Assembly: GCA_937915885.1 (NCBI GenBank) | Contig: CALGGP010000201.1 | Span: 1-15,584, forward strand | Source: an uncultured Selenomonadales bacterium | GTDB taxonomy: Bacteria > Bacillota > Negativicutes > Selenomonadales > Selenomonadaceae | Length of the DNA stretch: 15,584 bases | Direction of reading: 5' to 3' | Part shown: one piece after another, positions 1 to 6,846 of the stretch | Position numbering within the stretch: position 1 is the first letter of the stretch | Layout: each line of letters opens with the position of its first letter | Notes under the pieces: model-generated | The model's database searches: none | Told to the model about the DNA's origin: nothing | The model's input: only the letters and a program-made list of their open reading frames with translations | Translations under genes and position numbers: made by a program

Positions 1-122
1 CTCGTCCGAGTGCGAAACACTTGCCCGACGATCCATTTGCCGACGTTCGGAGCGCCGGGTTTCAATTCCGCCAACGTATTGCCGAAGCCCGAGTCGTCAA
101 CTATCTTTCGATGGATATTTTC
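1..122 (-). pseudogene. Partial second copy of the flavodoxin 3' region
   Basis: Reading leftward past the flavodoxin stop codon (TGA at 123-125), the same frame stays open and after ten unrelated codons re-enters flavodoxin sequence: SGFGNTLAELKP, then APNVGKWIVGQVF and RTRTS, continuing off the window edge. It matches the intact gene over 93 bp with one mismatch (C56 against T221), which changes KPS to KPG. No start codon, FMN-phosphate loop or other N-terminal part precedes it, so this looks like a tandem duplicate fragment and not a second gene. What lies beyond position 1 cannot be seen, so more copies are possible. Confidence 0.7.
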
Positions 123-258
123 TCAAAGGTTAAGTCCGTCGTCCCAACGTTTTAATTCGTCGGCGCTCGTCCGAGTGCGAAACACTTGCCCGACGATCCA
201 TTTGCCGACGTTCGGAGCGCTGGGTTTCAATTCCGCCAACGTATTGCCGAAGCCCGAG
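1..258. repeat. 93-bp direct repeat, offset 165 bp
   Basis: Positions 1-93 and 166-258 are identical except C56/T221. The offset of 165 bp equals 55 codons, so both copies are in the same reading frame on the minus strand. The unit may extend to the left of the window. The near-identity suggests either a recent duplication or an assembly artefact. Confidence 0.9.
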
Positions 259-605
259 CCGCCGCTCGTCGCAAACAACACGATCGTCTTGCCGCCGAAG
301 TCGTAAGCCTCGAGGAACGAATTAATGATGTGCGGCGCGACGTACCACCAGATAGGAAAGCCGATGTAGATCACGTCGTGCCCCGCAATGTCGGCGTCGG
401 TGTCGGCGAGTTCGGGACGCGACTTCGGATCGTCCATTTCGACGGTCGAGCGTGCATTTTTATTGTTCCAATTGAGATCGGGACCGGTGTATTTGATTGC
501 CGGTTTGATCTCGTAGAGGTCGGCGCCGATCGCCGTCGCCATCGTCTGAGACAATTTACGGGTCGAGCCGCTTGCCGAGAAGAACGCCACCAATTTTTTA
601 TTCAT
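123..605 (-). CDS. Flavodoxin
   Basis: Predicted 160-residue cytoplasmic flavodoxin, a small FMN-dependent electron carrier or quinone/NAD(P)H-type reductase. The N-terminus MNKKLVAFFSASGSTRK starts with beta-strand 1 and contains the FMN phosphate loop SASGST. The second half has YIGFPIWWYVAP, whose aromatic residues normally pack on the isoalloxazine ring, and the FATSGGSGFG loop. Length is normal for a short-chain flavodoxin. I start at the ATG at 605 because a GGAG Shine-Dalgarno lies 9 nt upstream; an in-frame TTG at 611 is less likely. A good sigma-A promoter is present just upstream (629-657), so it is probably its own transcription unit. Electron partner and substrate cannot be deduced. 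A truncated copy of its 3' end follows directly downstream. Confidence 0.92.
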   Translation of the reverse strand: MNKKLVAFFSASGSTRKLSQTMATAIGADLYEIKPAIKYTGPDLNWNNKNARSTVEMDDPKSRPELADTDADIAGHDVIYIGFPIWWYVAPHIINSFLEAYDFGGKTIVLFATSGGSGFGNTLAELKPSAPNVGKWIVGQVFRTRTSADELKRWDDGLNL

Positions 606-628
606 AAACAATCACTCCAATCGAAACG

Positions 629-657
629 ATTATAAACTCCGCGCGGATCAAATTCAA
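629..657 (-). promoter_or_regulatory. Sigma-A type promoter of the flavodoxin gene
   Basis: On the minus strand TTGAAT (657-652) is followed by a 17-nt spacer and a consensus TATAAT (634-629). The flavodoxin ATG is 24 nt downstream of the -10 box. The spacer includes the recurrent CTCCGCGCGG motif, which half-forms a palindrome. Confidence 0.7.
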
Positions 658-670
658 CGGTGGAGCCCGC

Positions 671-1264
671 TCAATGCGCTTGAAAAATTATCAGCCCGCC
701 TTTGCGCTCAAAACCCGTCGACCACAAATCGCCGAGCTCGACCCAACGCCCGATGCCGTAGCTCACGAGCCGCACTCGATCACCGTCGAGACCGTTGATC
801 AAAAACCAGTGCCAAACGTAATCTCTGAAGCGCGGATTTTTATGATTGAGCGTCAAGCACGGGATCAACCAACCGTCGTCGATCTGATTTTGTATGACAA
901 TCCGCGCGGATTCAACGGATCGATCGCCGTCAAACGGCAACAATTCAATCGAAGACTCGCCGCGATCACGGAGGAATTTTTGAAAGCCTTCGATGTAAAT
1001 CTCCAACCGATCGATGCCCGTCCAACGCGGACGAAGATACGGTTGCATGACATCGACGGCGAATTTTAAGTAGTCGTCGCGATCAAAATTTTTTACATCG
1101 AACGGACATAAGCCGCGCCGATTTTTATACAGCTCGAAATAAATTGAGCAGTCGCAGGCGGTGATCGCCGCGCAACCGCCCTCGTGCATCCAAAAATCCG
1201 AACACCAAGCCTGTTGCCCGCCGTAGGACGAGCCGATGTAAAAATGCGGAAGTTCAATGCCCAT
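671..1264 (-). CDS. Conserved hypothetical protein, possible C39/papain-like cysteine peptidase fold
   Basis: 197 residues, no signal peptide and no clear membrane segment. I do not recognise the family with certainty. The pattern is reminiscent of papain/C39-like folds: a cysteine at the start of an alanine-rich helix (GGCAAITACD, C31) and a late histidine in a hydrophobic strand (WHWFLINGLDGDRV, H152) followed by YGIGRWVELGDLW. The protein is rich in Trp, Tyr and Cys. The start ATG at 1264 has a GGTGA Shine-Dalgarno 9 nt upstream. It lies between the truncated hydrolase with its terminator (upstream) and flavodoxin (downstream, same strand), so it probably has its own promoter, which I could not place. 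The peptidase idea is an inference from two motifs; a non-enzymatic member of the same fold is equally possible. Confidence 0.75.
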   Translation of the reverse strand: MGIELPHFYIGSSYGGQQAWCSDFWMHEGGCAAITACDCSIYFELYKNRRGLCPFDVKNFDRDDYLKFAVDVMQPYLRPRWTGIDRLEIYIEGFQKFLRDRGESSIELLPFDGDRSVESARIVIQNQIDDGWLIPCLTLNHKNPRFRDYVWHWFLINGLDGDRVRLVSYGIGRWVELGDLWSTGFERKGGLIIFQAH

Positions 1265-1282
1265 CGATAAAAATCACCGTCC

Positions 1283-1317
1283 AAAAAAAAATTCCCGAGC
1301 GAATAATTTTCGTCGGG
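1283..1317 (-). terminator. Rho-independent terminator after the truncated hydrolase
   Basis: On the minus strand a hairpin with CCCGA/TCGGG (1313-1317 with 1294-1298) plus CGAA/TTCG, one bulged base and a short AT loop is followed by nine T residues (1291-1283). It begins 11 nt after the stop codon of the truncated alpha/beta hydrolase and so would have served the full-length gene. Confidence 0.8.
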
Positions 1318-1327
1318 AGAAATTTTA

Positions 1328-1597
1328 TCACGGAAATTTTAAAACGTCCGCCGCGAGAGTGATCCCGAATCGATTGACGAACGTCACTTTGCGATGATTG
1401 ACTTTGTCGCTCTGCTCGAAAACTTTATCCCATTTCGTTTCGAGCTTCAATTTTTCCGCCGTGATCATGTTATGCCCGCCTTTCGCCGTGCTCGCCGCCG
1501 CGTTGACGTGATCGATCGCTCCGAACGACATCACGCCCGCCATCAGCGCCGTCGCCATCAAAATTTTTTTGCCTCTGAACAATTGAATCGCCCCCAA
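1328..1597 (-). pseudogene. Truncated secreted alpha/beta-hydrolase (N-terminal remnant)
   Basis: An 89-residue frame with a clear Sec signal peptide: a positive RGKK region, a hydrophobic core (ILMATALMAGVMSFGAI) and a likely cleavage after VNA. The mature part contains KWDKVFEQSDKVNHRKVTF and NRFGITLAADV, which I recognise as the conserved N-terminus of dienelactone-hydrolase/alpha-beta-hydrolase proteins of about 300 residues. The frame then ends after four unrelated residues (LKFP). No GxSxG nucleophile or catalytic Asp/His is present, so the protein cannot be an active hydrolase. The terminator follows within 11 nt, so the rest of the gene appears to have been lost by an internal deletion that kept the terminator. 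The start is probably TTG at 1597; an ATG further in (MATALM) would lose the basic part of the signal. It is divergent from a LysR regulator, the usual arrangement for a regulated hydrolase. Confidence 0.75.
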
Positions 1598-1608
1598 CGC
1601 TTTTCTTC

Positions 1609-1638
1609 ATGATATAATATCATCAGCGCGATTGCCAA
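1609..1638 (-). promoter_or_regulatory. Divergent promoter with LysR-type operator palindrome
   Basis: ATGATATAATATCAT at 1609-1623 is a perfect palindrome around A1616 and fits the T-N11-A LysR box (T1610, A1622). On the minus strand TTGGCA (1638-1633), an 18-nt spacer and TATCAT (1614-1609) could form the promoter of the hydrolase gene, so the operator would overlap its -10 box. The plus strand also shows TATAAT at 1613-1618, but no matching -35 box is at the right distance. The regulator's own start is 66 bp away, fitting autoregulation. Confidence 0.55.
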
Positions 1639-1688
1639 TACAAAAAAATTATTTGGGCGTATTCTGTCGAGTTATGGGGTTGGTGGCA

Positions 1689-2576
1689 ATGGAATTGAGA
1701 GTGCTCGAGTACTTCGTCGAATCGGCGCGGGAAGAAAATATTTCGCGTGCGGCGGCTCGACTTCACGTCAGTCAACCGGCGCTGTCGAAACAAATTCAGG
1801 CGCTCGAGGACGAGCTCGGGCATAAATTGTTTCATCGACGGAGCGGACGGATCGAGTTGACGGACGAAGGGCGATTGTTCCTCCGACGCGCCGAAGACAT
1901 TCTCGAGATGGTGCACAAGACGAAGCTCGAGTTCGAGACGCTTGACGGGTCAACGGCGGGCGACGTTTACATCGGCTGTGCGGAGTCCGACGCGATCAAG
2001 CACATCGCGCGCGTGATGAAGTCGTTGCAATCGACATACCCGCGCATTCGATATCATCTCTACAGCGGCAACGGCGAAGATTTATTTTATCGATTGGACG
2101 GCGGGCTGTTGGATTTTTCGTTGACGTTTCAATCGGTCGACATCACGAAGTACGACAGCCTTTCGATCCCGACGCCGGACATTTGGGGAGTGATCATGCG
2201 TCGCGACAGTCCGCTTGCCGACAAGCGCTCGATCACGGTCGACGATCTGAGAGACAAGCCGCTGATCTGTTCGCGCGAGGCGATGAACGACGAGTATTTG
2301 AAGTGGTTCGGCAACGAGTTCAAACGCTTTCGAGTGACGATGACGTATAATCTGTTGTACAACGCGGCGCTCATGGTGCGCGAAGGATTAGGATACGCGA
2401 TCAGCCTCGACAAACTTGCCGACACGCGCGACGGGAGCGAATTATGCTTTCGACCGTTGGAGCCGCGCTTGAGCTCGACGCTCCGATTGATTTGGAGGAA
2501 AGAAAAATTATTGTCGTCGGCGGCATCGATTTTTCTCCGCGCCATGCAAAAAAACTTTTTCTCTCTCGAACGTTGA
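1689..2576 (+). CDS. LysR-family transcriptional regulator
   Basis: 295 residues, the standard size of the family. The N-terminus MELRVLEYFVESAREENISR leads into a classic winged helix-turn-helix (AAARLHVSQPALSKQIQALE, about residues 20-40), then ELGHKLFHRR and a linker helix (LTDEGRLFLRRAEDILEMV). The rest is a two-lobed periplasmic-binding-protein-like effector domain, starting near GDVYIGCAESDAI. The frame is open from 1632, but the family N-terminus fits the ATG at 1689, which has a GGTGG Shine-Dalgarno 5 nt before it. It is transcribed away from the truncated hydrolase, and the palindrome at 1609-1623 is its probable operator. The co-effector cannot be deduced. Because the divergent target gene is broken, its remaining regulon may be elsewhere, perhaps including the nearby flavodoxin. 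Confidence 0.95.
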   Translation: MELRVLEYFVESAREENISRAAARLHVSQPALSKQIQALEDELGHKLFHRRSGRIELTDEGRLFLRRAEDILEMVHKTKLEFETLDGSTAGDVYIGCAESDAIKHIARVMKSLQSTYPRIRYHLYSGNGEDLFYRLDGGLLDFSLTFQSVDITKYDSLSIPTPDIWGVIMRRDSPLADKRSITVDDLRDKPLICSREAMNDEYLKWFGNEFKRFRVTMTYNLLYNAALMVREGLGYAISLDKLADTRDGSELCFRPLEPRLSSTLRLIWRKEKLLSSAASIFLRAMQKNFFSLER

Positions 2577-2601
2577 CATAATAAAGGCTGCACTATAAAA
2601 T
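2573..2601 (+). promoter_or_regulatory. Strong sigma-A promoter of the glycosyltransferase gene
   Basis: A perfect TTGACA (2573-2578), overlapping the LysR stop codon, is followed by a 17-nt spacer and TAAAAT (2596-2601). The predicted transcript start near 2608 leaves a leader of about 20 nt with a GGAGG Shine-Dalgarno at 2614-2618. Confidence 0.75.
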
Positions 2602-2626
2602 ATTCCCGTTAATGGAGGTTTTGCTT

Positions 2627-3718
2627 ATGGAGAAAAAAATTTTGTTGAGCATCTGCATTCCGACATACAATCGTGCAGCAGTATTAAAAATGCTTGTGGA
2701 TGAGCTTTTGACCATCCAAAGTGACGAGGTCGAATTCGTCATCAGCGATAATCACTCCGCCGACGCAACAGAGGTATTGATGCGATCGATCAACGATGAG
2801 CGATTACACTACTATCGCAACGACGCAAATCTCGGTCCGGAAAACATACGAGTCCTTCTCAAGGCAAGTAAGCAAAGCAAATTTTGTTTGCTCATAAGGG
2901 ACAAAGATATGATTCCCAATATCGACGATTGGTTTCAAAAAGTGAAGCCCTTGCTTGAATTGGCAGAGGACACGAGCCTATTTAGGGGGGGGCTCCTTTC
3001 TCCGAGGGGAAATCGTTTGGTTGTAGTTCCGAGGTATAAGCGCACAAAAAATACCGCTCAATGCTTTATTGATGTGATGAACGTCGGCACGTATATGACG
3101 TCGATTATTTTTCCGCGCAAAACTTTGGAGAATGTTTTCGAGCTCGCCAAAAGTTCGGCACCGTATATGTGGTCTCTCTACGGATTTATTAATCTAATGA
3201 TCTGGTGCGTCAAATGGGGCGATTATATTCCGATGCCGGAGTTAATCGTACATATGCGTACTACAAAAGTTTTTTCGGATTCAGCCAATTGGGGCGGAAT
3301 TGGAAGTCAGGATGTTCCCTACTGGGTCGTAGAGTCCAGAAATAAGCAAAACCTTGACATGGTGAGAATGTTCAAGGGACTTGATTTGCCCAACGAAATA
3401 TTAATTCCGGTCATGTGTAATGCCCTTATTCGTCAGAGCAGGTGGGTGGTAAATGCCTTCAAGGCAATTCACTCGAACGCAATAAAAAAGATGGTCGACG
3501 TTGTACAGCGGGAGCGCAATAGATCGACAACATTTTGGCACTCCGTCTTCTGGTCGGGCTATGAAGCAATGCTCAAGGAAATTAATTCGTTGTATGGTCT
3601 TTCGCCGGTCACATCAGAGGTTTTCAGCGCTACGATGAATTACTACAGACAGTTATGTGAGTTGACGGAAGCAAAAGAACTGAACGCTGCTAAAACTGCC
3701 GCCGCCAAGAAATCATGA
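2627..3718 (+). CDS. Family 2 glycosyltransferase
   Basis: 363-residue GT-A fold glycosyltransferase that transfers a sugar from a nucleotide-sugar donor, probably in cell-surface polysaccharide or glycan synthesis. The N-terminus ILLSICIPTYNRAAVL is the hallmark of GT2 (beta-strand 1 and nucleotide loop), followed by EFVISDNHSAD (second conserved Asp) and RNDANLGPENIR. The metal-binding DxD position appears as RDKD near residue 93, a deviation from the usual DDD/SDDD. No transmembrane segments are obvious, so it is probably cytosolic or peripheral. The frame opens at an ATG at 2612, but that ATG overlaps the GGAGG Shine-Dalgarno; the ATG at 2627, 8 nt after it, is the likely start. The gene uses ATA, AGA/AGG and TTA more than its neighbours and lacks their dense TCG/CGA pattern, suggesting horizontal acquisition. 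It is monocistronic: own promoter and own terminator. Acceptor unknown. Confidence 0.9.
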   Translation: MEKKILLSICIPTYNRAAVLKMLVDELLTIQSDEVEFVISDNHSADATEVLMRSINDERLHYYRNDANLGPENIRVLLKASKQSKFCLLIRDKDMIPNIDDWFQKVKPLLELAEDTSLFRGGLLSPRGNRLVVVPRYKRTKNTAQCFIDVMNVGTYMTSIIFPRKTLENVFELAKSSAPYMWSLYGFINLMIWCVKWGDYIPMPELIVHMRTTKVFSDSANWGGIGSQDVPYWVVESRNKQNLDMVRMFKGLDLPNEILIPVMCNALIRQSRWVVNAFKAIHSNAIKKMVDVVQRERNRSTTFWHSVFWSGYEAMLKEINSLYGLSPVTSEVFSATMNYYRQLCELTEAKELNAAKTAAAKKS

Positions 3719-3728
3719 TTATATAAAA

Positions 3729-3758
3729 GGGGACTCCGCGCGGAGCCCCAAATTTTTT
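3729..3758 (+). terminator. Rho-independent terminator of the glycosyltransferase gene
   Basis: Stem GGGG-a-CTCCG / CGGAG-CCCC with a conserved bulged A and a CG-rich turn (3729-3749) is followed by AAATTTTTT. It begins 11 nt after the stop codon. Near-identical copies occur at 5041 and 11104. Confidence 0.85.
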
Positions 3759-3800
3759 CGACCACCATGCAAAATTTCTTTTGACGGAGGCTTTTTTTCA

Positions 3801-5016
3801 ATGGAGATCAAAGGCAAATACAACACAATCACCGTCTTCAATGACGCCGTCGAGTATGACGAGATGGATCAGATGAAGCGCATCGCCAACTGCCGCGCCT
3901 TCGCCGACGCCACGATTAAAGTCATGCCCGACCACCATTGCGGCTCGTCGTGCGTCGTCGGCTACACTCAGACCGTCGTCGATAAGGTTGTGCCCAATCT
4001 CGTCGGCGTCGATATCTCGTGCGGCATGTCCTACGCCAAAATTCCCGCCGTCGATCTGACTTCGCTCGACAAAATTGTTCGCGCGTTCATTCCCGCCGGC
4101 TCCGCATTCCACAATCCGAACGACGTCCCGAACAAGTTGAAGCGCATCGTCGAAAATATTATCGGCAAGTTGGTTTGTCGATTGCCCGATGAATCGCTCA
4201 CACGCATTTTGAACTCGATCGGGACGCTCGGAGGCGGCAATCATTTCATCGAAGTCGATCGCTCCGTCGAGACCGGCGATTGGTACATCGTCGTCCACTC
4301 GGGCTCGCGCAATCTCGGTTTGCAAGTCTGTCGTTATTGGCAAGACCGTGCAATCAAAAATCTCAAGGAAAATAAATACGGCGTCGCGAAAATTATTGAA
4401 CAGCTGAAGCGCGAAGGTCGAGAGTCGGAAATCTCCGCGCGGATCGAGGAAATTAAATCTCAGCATCGCGACATCCCGTCGGAGCTGGCGTATCTCGAGG
4501 GTGAAGACATGCTCGGCTACCTGCACGACATGGATTTGGTTGATCAATATGCGGTGCTCAACCGTCAGACGATGATCGAGACGATCGCAAACAAAATCGG
4601 CGTCGGCACTCATAAGATGAAAGTCTCGACGACGAAACACAATTACATCGATCAAACGCATCGAATGTTGAGGAAAGGCGCGATCGCCGCATATGCCGAC
4701 GAAGAAGTGATCATTCCGTTCAATATGCGCGACGGAGCGGTGCTGGCGATCGGCAAGGGCAATGCCGATTGGAATTGGAGCGCGCCGCACGGAGCGGGGC
4801 GATTAATGAGTCGGGGCCATGGCGAAGGAATTGATCACGCTCGACGAATTTGTACAATCGATGCAAGGGATTTACACATCGTCGGTGAACGAGTCGACGC
4901 TCGACGAGTCGCCGATGGTTTATAAGGACGCGTCGGAGATCGAGGCGTTGATCGAGCCGACGGTCGAGGTGCGAGAACATCTCAAGCCAATTTATAATTT
5001 CAAAGCCGGCAACTGA
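3801..5016 (+). pseudogene. rtcB: RtcB-type RNA ligase, interrupted by a frameshift
   Basis: RtcB joins RNA 2',3'-cyclic-phosphate or 3'-phosphate ends to 5'-OH ends using GTP and manganese, in RNA repair. Seen here: MPDHHCGSSCVVGY, NLVGVDISCGM (metal-binding Asp and Cys), GTLGGGNHFIEVD, IVVHSGSRNLG, and APHGAGRLMSR, whose His matches the residue guanylylated in the family. Directly after SR the reading frame is lost; the remaining C-terminal region (AKELITLDEF, NESTLDESPMVYKD, VREHLKPIYNFKAGN) continues in the +1 frame to 5016. One extra base in the GGGGCC stretch at 4813-4818 explains it: removing it gives a normal 404-residue protein. All catalytic residues lie before the break, but the unshifted product would end in about 35 unrelated residues (stop at 4925). 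GGAGG lies 10 nt before the ATG. A sequencing or assembly error at the G run is as likely as a real mutation. Confidence 0.85.
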
Positions 5017-5040
5017 TCCGATTGATTTTGAAACTGAAAA

Positions 5041-5070
5041 GGGACTCCGCTCGGAGCCCCTTATTTTTAT
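5041..5070. terminator. Terminator between convergent rtcB and DUF4145 gene
   Basis: GGG-a-CTCCG/CGGAG-CCC(C) stem at 5041-5060, preceded by AAAA and followed by TTATTTTTAT. It acts for rtcB on the plus strand, 25 nt after its stop. Since the minus-strand gene ends at 5067 and the upstream A-run gives T residues on that strand, it may also stop the converging transcript. Confidence 0.75.
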
Positions 5071-5669
5071 TTCGATGTCAAGGAAAATATTTTCGACCAC
5101 GGGATTTCGATCCCCAATATCGACATCGCCGCTATCGCCAGCGCCGCAGCCAATATCAGGATTATCGCCAAATTCCCCAACGCCGAGCCCTTCTTCGACG
5201 CCGGCAAGTTGTCTCGATCAAACCGACGCGGCTCAAATTTTTTTCCGTATTGACGATCGATCCACTGAACGAAGTCGAATAAATTTCTTAAACACTGCGT
5301 CGCCTCGTCCCGCGTCAACTCCCGACCGTCGTCCCTCCCGTGCATCGCATCGTTGCCGAGCATTCGGATTCGATGAATTTTTTTGTTCAAATCCCGCCCG
5401 ACCTCATTCGCAAACGCCGCGCTCGACATCATTTTATACAGCTCTCCAAACGACTTGCCGTCCTGCGTCGTCGAATTGTTCAGCTCCTCGTCAATCGAAA
5501 ATTTTCCGTCGCGAGCGTAGAGCCACTTCATTATCTTCTCCAACGCCGCCCGACAATTCCTGATGCACGCCGTCGGCGAAGTCTTCAACGAATCCTCCGC
5601 CTCAATGCACGCCCGAGCAAACTCTTGAAACTCCGATTTGCCGTCCAAATACGAAAAGTTATTCCCCAT
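5067..5669 (-). CDS. DUF4145-like protein with C-terminal membrane anchor
   Basis: 200 residues. The first 140 resemble the DUF4145 family: an N-terminal helix with ACIRNCRAALEKIMKWLYAR, then the conserved IRMLGNDAMHGRDD segment and a final helix RNLFDFVQWIDRQYG. A basic linker (PRRFDRDNLPASKK) leads to one transmembrane helix at about 164-186 (LGNLAIILILAAALAIAAMS) and a short tail, so the domain probably sits on the cytoplasmic face. DUF4145 occurs alone and in type I restriction subunits and other defence proteins; its biochemical role is not established. The gene starts 20 nt after the decarboxylase beta stop codon with a GGAG Shine-Dalgarno 9 nt before the ATG, so it is probably the last gene of that operon. 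A functional link to the sodium pump is not evident. Family assignment is by motif memory, moderately sure. Confidence 0.8.
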   Translation of the reverse strand: MGNNFSYLDGKSEFQEFARACIEAEDSLKTSPTACIRNCRAALEKIMKWLYARDGKFSIDEELNNSTTQDGKSFGELYKMMSSAAFANEVGRDLNKKIHRIRMLGNDAMHGRDDGRELTRDEATQCLRNLFDFVQWIDRQYGKKFEPRRFDRDNLPASKKGSALGNLAIILILAAALAIAAMSILGIEIPWSKIFSLTSK

Positions 5670-5689
5670 GAGATCGAGCTCCGAAAAAT

Positions 5690-6820
5690 TTACTTCAACA
5701 TCGCAAGCATCGTGCCTGCCGCGACCGCCGTCCCGATAACGCCCGCGACATTCGGTCCCATCGCATGCATCAGCAGGAAGTTGCCCGGCTTGGCTTGCAT
5801 GCCCACCGTCTGAGACACGCGCGCCGCCATCGGAACCGCACTAACGCCCGCCGATCCGATCAACGGATTGACTTTGCCGCCCGTCATCTTGCACATGATC
5901 TTGCCGAAAATCAAGCCGCCCGCCGTGCCGCCCATGAACGCCACCAGCCCGAGCCCGATGATCAACAGCGTATCAGCCTTCAAAAAGCTCTCCGCCGACA
6001 TCGTTAAGCCCGTGCCCGTCGCCAAAAAGATCGTCACGATGTTTATCAGCGAGTTCTGCGCCGTGTCCGACAGACGATCCGTCACGCCCGATTCGCGGAA
6101 CAAATTGCCCAACATCAGGCAGCCGAGCAGCGCCGCAATCGGCGGCAACAACAGGCTGATGAAAATCGTCGCGACGATCGGAAATACTACGCGCTCGAAT
6201 TTCGTCACCGGTCGAAGTTCCTGCATTTCGATCTGCCGCTCCTCGAGCGTCGTCAACGCCTTCATTATCGGCGGCTGGATCAGCGGCACCAACGACATGT
6301 AAGAATACGCCGCCACCGCGATCGCTCCCAACAGATGAGGCGCAAGTTTCATCGACAGATAGATCGATGTCGGACCGTCCGCGCCGCCGATGATTCCGAT
6401 CGCCGCCGCCTCGTGCACGTCGAAGCCGACCAACATTGCGCCGAGCAGCGCGACGAACACTCCGATTTGAGCCGCCGCGCCGAGTAATAATGTCGACGGG
6501 CGAGCGAGCAACGGGCTGAAGTCCGTCATTGCTCCGATGCCGAGGAAGATCAACGGCGGGAATATCTCATATTTTATTCCGTAGCTGATCGCCATCATAA
6601 CGCCCATCTCGTCGAAAAATCCCGTCCGAGGGAAATTCGCCAGGATGCAGCCGAACGCGATCGGTCCGAGCAGCAACGGCTCAAATTCTTTGACGAATGC
6701 CATGTAGAGCAGCAGCAATCCGACCAAAATCATGATGCCGTTGCCGATGGTGAATGAATAAAATCCGCTGTCGAGCCACACCGACTCGAGCGACACCGCA
6801 AACGCATTTATGAGTTCCAA
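5690..6820 (-). CDS. mmdB: Sodium-translocating decarboxylase beta subunit (MmdB/OadB/GcdB family)
   Basis: Integral membrane subunit that decarboxylates carboxybiotin and couples this to export of Na+ in methylmalonyl-CoA, oxaloacetate or glutaconyl-CoA decarboxylases. About 376 residues, the normal length. Seen: many hydrophobic helices; SYGIKYEIFPPLIFLGIGAM; the invariant GIIGGADGPTSIYLS loop, whose Asp is essential for Na+ and carboxybiotin handling in the family; a cytoplasmic charged loop (LEERQIEMQELRPV); and the C-terminal signature NPLIGSAGVSAVPMAARVSQ followed by MGPNVAGVIG. The start is probably TTG at 6820, 9 nt after an AAGGAG Shine-Dalgarno; TTG at 6826 is also in frame but only 3 nt from it. 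The delta subunit gene lies directly upstream and a DUF4145 gene downstream. Substrate specificity belongs to the alpha subunit, which is not in the window, so the mmd name is only the most likely choice. Confidence 0.95.
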   Translation of the reverse strand: MELINAFAVSLESVWLDSGFYSFTIGNGIMILVGLLLLYMAFVKEFEPLLLGPIAFGCILANFPRTGFFDEMGVMMAISYGIKYEIFPPLIFLGIGAMTDFSPLLARPSTLLLGAAAQIGVFVALLGAMLVGFDVHEAAAIGIIGGADGPTSIYLSMKLAPHLLGAIAVAAYSYMSLVPLIQPPIMKALTTLEERQIEMQELRPVTKFERVVFPIVATIFISLLLPPIAALLGCLMLGNLFRESGVTDRLSDTAQNSLINIVTIFLATGTGLTMSAESFLKADTLLIIGLGLVAFMGGTAGGLIFGKIMCKMTGGKVNPLIGSAGVSAVPMAARVSQTVGMQAKPGNFLLMHAMGPNVAGVIGTAVAAGTMLAMLK

Positions 6821-6846
6821 AATCAATCACTCCTTCCGTCGGCAAT

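Noticed and set aside
10..635. Plus-strand frames over the flavodoxin repeats
   Set aside because: They are antisense to the recognised flavodoxin gene, and one is open only because the duplicated segment repeats the same antisense frame.
3798..4790. 330-codon minus-strand open frame opposite rtcB
   Set aside because: Lies exactly over the conserved RtcB frame, has Arg/Asp/His-rich low-similarity sequence and no ribosome site. It is a mirror frame caused by the TCG/CGA-rich codon use.
4795..4830. Programmed -1 ribosomal frameshift in rtcB
   Set aside because: No X-XXY-YYZ heptamer and no evident downstream stimulatory structure; a one-base insertion in a G run is simpler.
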